A DNA stretch of 46,287 nucleotides from Candidatus Nomurabacteria bacterium (lineage in GTDB: Bacteria; Patescibacteriota; Minisyncoccia; Phycocordibacterales; UBA9973), in contig CALRAL010000002.1 of NCBI GenBank assembly GCA_943350875.1, positions 132,221 to 178,507 on the forward strand, read 5' to 3'. The translations under genes were made by a program, and so were the position numbers. Positions 41,489-46,287 of this stretch are shown here, piece by piece (the first letter of the stretch is position 1; each line of letters begins with the position of its first letter). The notes beneath the pieces were generated by a model, which saw nothing but the letters and a program-made list of their open reading frames with translations, did no database searches and was not told the origin of the DNA.

Positions 41489-43348
41489 ATGCCAAATTTT
41501 AACCTAAATGAATTAAGACGAGATACTATAAATAATAATCGCTATGAAAGGCGTTTGGCTAAACTTGTCTCAATGAATCAGGAAGTAGACAGGATTAAGG
41601 CTGTTGTGGAAAGTGCGGTTGATAATACTCAAAAAGGACAAAAGTCTTTTGTTATTTATGGTGAACCGCAAAGCGGAAAGACAGAAATGATGATTGCTTT
41701 AACAGCAAAACTCCTTGATGTTGGTTTTAAGATTGTGATTGCCTTGCTTAATGATAGTGTCCAACTTTTGGGACAAAACCTCGAGCGTTTTCAACGATCA
41801 GGTCTTTCTCCTTCTCCAAAAAAGTTTAGTGAAATTCTGCCGCCCGAAGTAAAAATTGGAGATCATCAATGGGTTATTTTTTGTAAGAAAAATTCAAAAG
41901 ACCTACATAAACTTATTCAAAAGCTAGATGGACACTCTAATAGAGTAGTAATTGATGATGAAGCTGATTATGCAACACCAAACTCAAAAATAAACAAAAA
42001 AGAGAAGAGTAAGATAAATGAACTAACAGAAAAATTGATTGGTTCGGAAGGTACTTATATCGGTGTTACAGCAACACCCGCTCGTCTTGATTTAAACAAA
42101 ACTCATCAAAATCAAAATGAGTTTTGGATTGATTTTCAGCCACATTCAAATTATACAGGGCAGGACATATTCTTTCCTGTTTCGACAGAAAATTTACCAT
42201 ATAGGCTAACTTTTTTACCGGACGCAGGCGATAACCCAAAACATTTACGAGAAGCATTGTTTAGCTTCATAGTAAATGTGGGATATTTAAACTCTGTTGT
42301 TAATGATCCAGAAAAGAATTACTCCATGCTTGTTCATACAAGTAGCAAAAAAGCTGACCATACAGTTGACTATAAACAAATTGTTAAAACTTTTGAAGTC
42401 TTAAAAGACGATAAAGATTCAAACCACGAAGCATACTTTAAAAGAATATGGGAAATTGCCAGTGCAAGGTACCCAGAACATGCAAATGAAATAACGAAAT
42501 ATGCTATTGGTCATATAGACAGAAATAACATTGTTGTAATGAATAGCGATAAAGAAGTAAACGCGGCAGATAATCGAACAGCGACTGATCCCACTGCTCC
42601 CTTTACTGTAGTTATTGGTGGAAATATTATTTCCCGAGGAGTTACCTTTAATAATCTTTTGTCTATGTTCTTTACGAGAGATGTTAAACATAAATTACAA
42701 CAAGATACTTATATTCAAAGAGCTAGAATGTTTGGTTCACGAAATGATTACTTAAAGTATTTTGAGTTAATAATTCCTAAATCGCTTTATTTGGATTGGC
42801 AAAAATGTTTTATTTTCCATAGATTATCTCTTGAATCAAGAAAGCAAGATAAACGAACGCCTGTCTGGCTTGATGGCGAAAGGATTACTGCTGTTTCTGC
42901 GGGTAGTATTGATAAAACAAATGTCGTCGTAGACAAGGGTGAAATGAGCTTTGAACTTTTCAATTTTGATAATGAAAATATTGAAGAAATTCTCAAGCAA
43001 AATATAAAACCAATTCAAAAAGTAAAAGCACTTTCCGAACTATTTGGGAAAAACTGCCTGCCTGATTATTTAATTAGTTATATAGAGGGATTTTGTCCAC
43101 TTGGCGATGAGTCTTTGGCGGTACACTCTCCAAAAACTATATCCGGATACACAGAAAAAGAGGGAGAAATGGATAAAAATACTATTACTCGTGCGAAAGG
43201 GTTTATTGGGGACAGAGAAATGGAATTAACAAAATATCCAAACGCAATCCATCACATCAATATTCTTTTTAACGATATAGGGAAAGCTCGCATTTTCTAC
43301 AGATACAGAGGCAGTATTCGTTTCTTAAAAACTCCTAGAAATATATGA
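41489..43348 (+). CDS. Z1-domain P-loop ATPase (restriction/defence)
   Basis: 619-aa helicase-like ATPase with the Z1 domain. Seen: Walker A GEPQSGKT (58-65), Walker B VVIDDEADYATP (about 155), motif III-like YIGVTATPARL, and in the Z1 half VVIGGNIISRGVTFNNL followed by QQDTYIQRARMFGSR, an arginine-finger-like segment. Z1 proteins were described from comparative genomics as ATPases in R-M-like clusters with methyltransferases, MORC/MutL-type ATPases, Vsr or PD-(D/E)XK nucleases. No MORC, Vsr or PLD gene is here. The next gene overlaps by 4 bp. Confidence 0.88.
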   Translation: MPNFNLNELRRDTINNNRYERRLAKLVSMNQEVDRIKAVVESAVDNTQKGQKSFVIYGEPQSGKTEMMIALTAKLLDVGFKIVIALLNDSVQLLGQNLERFQRSGLSPSPKKFSEILPPEVKIGDHQWVIFCKKNSKDLHKLIQKLDGHSNRVVIDDEADYATPNSKINKKEKSKINELTEKLIGSEGTYIGVTATPARLDLNKTHQNQNEFWIDFQPHSNYTGQDIFFPVSTENLPYRLTFLPDAGDNPKHLREALFSFIVNVGYLNSVVNDPEKNYSMLVHTSSKKADHTVDYKQIVKTFEVLKDDKDSNHEAYFKRIWEIASARYPEHANEITKYAIGHIDRNNIVVMNSDKEVNAADNRTATDPTAPFTVVIGGNIISRGVTFNNLLSMFFTRDVKHKLQQDTYIQRARMFGSRNDYLKYFELIIPKSLYLDWQKCFIFHRLSLESRKQDKRTPVWLDGERITAVSAGSIDKTNVVVDKGEMSFELFNFDNENIEEILKQNIKPIQKVKALSELFGKNCLPDYLISYIEGFCPLGDESLAVHSPKTISGYTEKEGEMDKNTITRAKGFIGDREMELTKYPNAIHHINILFNDIGKARIFYRYRGSIRFLKTPRNI

Positions 43349-43836
43349 TCAGAGAATTTGAATTTTACCACGGAGCTGTTTTAGCAAAATTGCTCCATGA
43401 ATCAGGGCAAAGCGTAACGATTGAACCCTTTCCAAGTGAAAGTAACGCCTCTTATGTCGTTAATAAAAATATTGGTCTTTTTATCAAGCATTCAGCTAAA
43501 AGAATGTCACCTTGGAGATTTAGCTTTGCACAAGAACATCAGGACGAGATTTTAGAAATGAAAAATAAGTTAGGCGAGGTATTTTTATTATTAGTTTGTG
43601 GAGAAGATGGAATTGTATCTTTGAGTTTTGAAGAATTAAAAAGTCTACTTAATGAAGCCCATGACCCAGTAGAGTGGATAAGTGTTGCTAGAAATAAAAA
43701 TACCCACTACACAGTAAAAGGTTCTGATGGCGATCTCGGATACAAAATTAGCCACAAGGATTTTCCAAGAAAACTATTTGAAAAAGAAATTGTAAGTCCA
43801 GAGAAAAGAAGTAAGGTTTTTTCTTGGTTTAAATAA
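43345..43836 (+). CDS. small partner of the Z1 ATPase, candidate nuclease
   Basis: 163 aa, not assigned to a named family. The ATGA overlap with the Z1 gene implies coupled synthesis and probable complex formation. EFYHGAVLAKLLHES, then SYVVNKNIGLFIKHSAKR and MSPWRFSFAQEHQDEI look like an alpha-beta fold in which a Glu helix precedes a strand ending in xIK, reminiscent of degenerate PD-(D/E)XK endonucleases. A catalytic Asp/Glu in the D-E-x-K pattern is not obvious. In known Z1 clusters the nuclease is usually next to Z1, so effector function is inferred from position. Confidence 0.6.
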   Translation: MIREFEFYHGAVLAKLLHESGQSVTIEPFPSESNASYVVNKNIGLFIKHSAKRMSPWRFSFAQEHQDEILEMKNKLGEVFLLLVCGEDGIVSLSFEELKSLLNEAHDPVEWISVARNKNTHYTVKGSDGDLGYKISHKDFPRKLFEKEIVSPEKRSKVFSWFK

Positions 43837-43843
43837 AAATATT

Positions 43844-44281
43844 ATGAAAATCTACGTCCTTGGAAGCACATATTTTATGAAAGAGATGGTTGAAGCAAAG
43901 AACAAGCTTTGTGAGCTTGGAATTGATGGTTGGATTCACCCACACTACGAAGCCTTTGTCCGTGGTGAGAAAAAAGAACATCTTGCTCGATGGAATAATG
44001 GCGAAAAAGCCGCATTAAAAAGAGAAAACAATTATCTCAAAGTTCACTACAAACATATTCTTGAAAGTGACGCAGTTTTAATAGTGAATATCAAGAAAAA
44101 TGGCAAGGACAATTATATCGGTGGAAATGTGCTTATAGAAATGGGCCAAGCTTTTGTGAATGATAAGAAAATATTTTTGACCAACAGTATTCCAACAGAT
44201 AGTCCGTATGCTGATGAGATTATTTCTATGGACCCGATTTGTCTTGAAGGTAAGTTGGAGAATATTAAAAAATATATATGA
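43844..44281 (+). CDS. nucleoside 2-deoxyribosyltransferase-like protein
   Basis: 145 aa with a Rossmann-like nucleotide-binding fold. It starts MKIYVLGSTYFMKEM. The middle is SDAVLIVNIKKNGKDNYIGG, followed by NVLIEMGQAFVNDKKIFLTN, which matches the E-x-G-xA-x(4)-K-x-I pattern (catalytic Glu) of the deoxyribosyltransferase/SLOG-like group. These act on nucleosides or nucleotides by N-glycosidic bond cleavage. The stop overlaps the Nudix start by 4 bp (ATGA), so the two are coupled and may act on the same nucleotide pool. Confidence 0.65.
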   Translation: MKIYVLGSTYFMKEMVEAKNKLCELGIDGWIHPHYEAFVRGEKKEHLARWNNGEKAALKRENNYLKVHYKHILESDAVLIVNIKKNGKDNYIGGNVLIEMGQAFVNDKKIFLTNSIPTDSPYADEIISMDPICLEGKLENIKKYI

Positions 44282-44832
44282 AAAAAGAATTATTAGAAAT
44301 TATAAATGAAAATGATGAGGTAATTGGTCTCGAAACTCGTGAGAAAATTCACAAAGAGGGTCTTCTTCATCGCGAAATACATATTTGGTTTCTAACTCCT
44401 AAAGCAGAGATCGTTTTCCAACACCGAGCAAAAGATAAAGACACTTATCCGGACAAACTGGATGCTACGGTTGGTGGACATGTTGAGCCCAAAATGTCTT
44501 ATGAAGAAACTGCTGTTAAAGAATGCAAAGAAGAAACAGGAATGGACATTGATTTGAATAAACTTGTCTTTCTAAGAAAGATAAGAAAGAAAAGTTTTGA
44601 TGAAGCCACTGGTTTGACCAACAATACTATACGTAGTCAGTACGCTTATCTTTTTGACGGTTCAATAAACGATTTACAAGTTGAGGATGGCAAAGCAGAA
44701 GGTTTTGAAGCGTGGAAAATTGATGACCTTTCTCATCTTTCGGAAGCTGATAAAAATAAATTTATCCCTCTAATTCTTCGCGAAGATATGCTTGATATTT
44801 TTAATAAAGCGAGAGAAATTTTAATTAAATAA
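44278..44832 (+). CDS. Nudix hydrolase
   Basis: 184-aa Nudix-fold hydrolase. The layout resembles the isopentenyl-diphosphate isomerase-like/YfcD subgroup: LLHREIHIWFLTPKAEIVFQ, then Nudix box GHVEPKMSYEETAVKECKEE plus TGM. The two core Glu of the EExG segment are present, but the first box Glu is Met (KM instead of GE) and Arg is Lys, so activity may be altered. Substrate unknown. It is coupled to the deoxyribosyltransferase-like gene upstream and 3 bp before the membrane protein gene. Confidence 0.85.
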   Translation: MKKELLEIINENDEVIGLETREKIHKEGLLHREIHIWFLTPKAEIVFQHRAKDKDTYPDKLDATVGGHVEPKMSYEETAVKECKEETGMDIDLNKLVFLRKIRKKSFDEATGLTNNTIRSQYAYLFDGSINDLQVEDGKAEGFEAWKIDDLSHLSEADKNKFIPLILREDMLDIFNKAREILIK

Positions 44833-44835
44833 TTT

Positions 44836-45432
44836 ATGGAATTTTTTACTATTAAAAACATAATAGGAATTGTCGCGATTGCTTTGACTTTTATTGGTTA
44901 TGCTCCATATTTTCGCGATTTATTAAAAGGTAAAACCAAGCCTCATATTTTTTCTTGGTTTATTTGGGCAATTGTTACTTCAATAATTTTTGCACTTCAA
45001 GTTAGCGCGGGTGCAGGACTTGGTTCCGTAGTAACACTTGCTGTTGCTGTAATTTCTTTGTCGATTTTTATTTTAGGATTTAAAAATGGAAATAAGATCA
45101 TAAAAAAGGTAGATGTTGTCTTTCTTGTTTTGGCTCTGCTCGCAATGCCGCTTTGGTTAGTGATTAAACAACCAGTTCTTTCAATAATTTTACTTTCTAC
45201 AATTGACATGCTCGGCTTTGCTCCAACAGTTAGAAAATCTTGGAATGCTCCGTATTCTGAAACATTATCTTTGTATACAATCACAACATTTCGCCATGGG
45301 TTAAGTATTGTTGCTCTTGCTAATTACAATATCGTTACACTATTATTTCCTAGCACATGGGTAATCGCAAATGCTTTGTTTTCAATAATGTTAATAATTA
45401 GGCGTAAGAAAATTCCTAATCCTAATCTGTAA
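44836..45432 (+). CDS. PQ-loop/SemiSWEET-like membrane protein with internal duplication
   Basis: 198 aa and about seven hydrophobic helices. Two related halves are visible: ALTFIGYAPYFRDLLKGKTK with PHIFSWFIWAI, and TIDMLGFAPTVRKSWNAPYS with ETLSLYTITTFRH. Each carries an aromatic-Ala-Pro turn where PQ-loop proteins have Pro-Gln. Family members move sugars, amino acids or vitamins. The context (nucleotide enzymes, mobile element) gives no substrate. Last gene of the cargo operon. A strong hairpin follows at 45443. Confidence 0.65.
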   Translation: MEFFTIKNIIGIVAIALTFIGYAPYFRDLLKGKTKPHIFSWFIWAIVTSIIFALQVSAGAGLGSVVTLAVAVISLSIFILGFKNGNKIIKKVDVVFLVLALLAMPLWLVIKQPVLSIILLSTIDMLGFAPTVRKSWNAPYSETLSLYTITTFRHGLSIVALANYNIVTLLFPSTWVIANALFSIMLIIRRKKIPNPNL

Positions 45433-45442
45433 GAAAGGGAGT

Positions 45443-45476
45443 CCCGCTCGCATCCCTCTCCTCCTCTGCGAGCGGG
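45443..45476. repeat. hairpin after the cargo operon
   Basis: 10-bp perfect arms CCCGCTCGCA/TGCGAGCGGG, 14-nt loop. No plus-strand T-run. On the minus strand it is followed by CTCCCTTTCTT, so it could end a leftward transcript. Confidence 0.55.
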
Positions 45477-45970
45477 CTTGCGCGCGAACGGGAGGGTGGG
45501 TCAAGCGCATTTGTATTCCGCCTCGGGTATTTCCGCTAGGAGCGTCCAGGGCTAAAGGACGAGCGCCGACGCAATAAGAATCTCTAAACTCTAAAATTAC
45601 AATAAGCTTGGATATGAAAACGAGGAAGGGGGTTGTGCGAGGGCGGACTCCGAAGGCACAAACAACGGAGGCAGGAACAGAAAATAATCACAAAACTTTT
45701 TAAAGCACTGAATACATAAAATTACATCTGCGAGGAGGAGACCGAAGCTGGGGGAAGGATTCCTTCCTTCCCCCAAACAGCGTCCTGCCCTCGCTCCCGC
45801 TCCGCAGAGCGGTAGAGCGAGGAATAGCAGGACACAAAGTAGTCTAGGCGCTCGTAGCCCTAGCGGAAATACCCGAGGCGGATGCCGAGGGCTTATCTCC
45901 TTTAGACTTGGACAACCACTAGCAGAGAAATAGCCGAGACAATTTTATAGTATGATGTATTTGCATTTTT
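45477..45970. other. structured non-coding region, candidate large RNA or element origin
   Basis: About 500 bp without a credible ORF and more GC-rich than the cargo. A 23-bp perfect inverted repeat (45518-45540 and 45859-45881, starting CCGCCTCGGGTATTTCC) closes a domain of about 360 bp. Inside are hairpins at 45543-45561 (CGTCC/GGACG), 45633-45661 (TTGTGC/GCACAA), 45749-45775 (TGGGGGAAGGA/TCCTTCCCCCA) and a three-tier stem at 45782-45833 (GTCCTGC, CCTCGCT, CCGCTC with their complements). Confidence 0.55.
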
Positions 45971-46287
45971 GTCCGCCCCGAATTTCGCCAAAAGAAAACG
46001 GATGGAGCAAGCGGAGGATTCCTCCCCAGACCCCTCCTCCTCCGCTTGCGAAATCCGAAAGTAGCCGAGGTTTTGCGGAAACCATATCCCCAGAAAATTG
46101 CTTCCGCAAAACCGAGTCCGTATTGTATTCGTGCTTCCGTCCTTTTCCTTTTGGAAAAGCTCTGTGCTTCGCACAGAGGCGCTTCAGCGCAACGGATGCA
46201 CGATTAGTCCGCATCAGGATTTTGTTCGTAATAGGTTCGGACTTTGTTAATGACACACCACCCGATTGAATTTCCCCGCGAAAATGC
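45971..46287 (+). repeat. repeat C, right-hand compound repeat (runs off the window)
   Basis: 45971-46119 is the 149-bp perfect inverted copy of 39738-39886. 46201-46287 is the inverted copy of 39600-39686, and its last 36 bp repeat A directly. The middle 46120-46200 differs from B and contains CTCTGTGC/GCACAGAG, CTTTTCC/GGAAAAG and GCGCTTCAGCGC hairpins. Confidence 0.85.
46204..46287 (-). CDS. C-terminal end of a second recombinase copy or fragment (partial)
   Basis: The minus strand reads in from the window edge as AFSRGNSIGWCVINKVR, then TYYEQNPDAD and a stop (46204-46206). The first ten residues match the recombinase at 37854; the tail matches the fragment in repeat B. Either a second recombinase gene lies beyond the window (tandem element) or this is another fragment. 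Confidence 0.6.
   Translation of the reverse strand, partial: AFSRGNSIGWCVINKVRTYYEQNPDAD

Noticed and set aside
45433-45970. tmRNA, SRP RNA or group II intron in the structured region
   Set aside because: No tRNA-like ends, no SRP GGAA loop domain, no domain V-like hairpin and no reverse transcriptase gene.
45902-46256. ORFs of 90, 103 and 105 aa in repeat C (and the matching ORF in repeat B)
   Set aside because: They overlap each other on both strands, track the repeat sequence and show no protein-like motif; they are by-products of GC-rich repeats.

Overview
The window is 46.3 kb of an AT-rich bacterial chromosome. It most likely comes from a Candidatus Patescibacteria (CPR, Parcubacteria-type) genome. 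This is inferred from compact core genes, an rpsP-khpA-trmD cluster without rimM, a prolyl-tRNA synthetase without its editing insertion, SpeA-like and DUF378 genes of the CPR style, and large serine-recombinase elements in tRNA genes. No rRNA is present to confirm it.

Bases 1-16.8k are core genes: the 3' part of an SMC/Rad50-like ATPase with a CxxC hook motif; a leftward rnr and D-Ala-D-Ala carboxypeptidase/CapA fusion; then rightward rpsP, khpA, trmD, rpoB, rpoC, dnaG and rpoD. Bases 16.8-25.4k hold two inserted units, each carrying a RAYT (Y1 HUH transposase). Each unit is bounded by perfect direct repeats of host sequence (23 bp duplicating the end of rpoD; 21 bp duplicating the rpsB/proS promoter region) and carries small hairpins that share a loop. 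Between the units lie a DsbA-like protein, DUF378, a GT2 glycosyltransferase, a thioredoxin-like protein, a PIG-L deacetylase, tRNA-Thr, tsf and rpsB.

Bases 25.4-37.8k carry proS-mreB-mreC-tgt, a SpeA/LysA-type decarboxylase with a DUF192 protein, two leftward surface proteins with related C-terminal anchors, RNase P RNA, a candidate small RNA with its own promoter and terminator, and two large exported proteins. tRNA-Ala(TGC) follows.

From tRNA-Ala to the window end is an integrated element. A large serine recombinase sits against the tRNA, and its reading frame ends inside the tRNA gene. Long repeats (A, B, C) bracket the recombinase and the cargo. The cargo operon starts with a C-protein-like XRE regulator and a palindromic operator. 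It continues with an N4-cytosine-type DNA methyltransferase, a Z1-domain ATPase and a 163-aa partner; this looks like a minimal Z1 restriction or defence system. It then encodes a nucleoside deoxyribosyltransferase-like protein, a Nudix hydrolase and a duplicated PQ-loop-like membrane protein. The last 0.5 kb before repeat C is non-coding, comparatively GC-rich and densely foldable, closed by a 23-bp long-range inverted repeat.

At least seven genes have a -10 hexamer exactly 6 nt before ATG, which predicts widespread leaderless mRNAs. GC-rich hairpin segments are also inserted in frame in rnr, trmD and twice in tgt.
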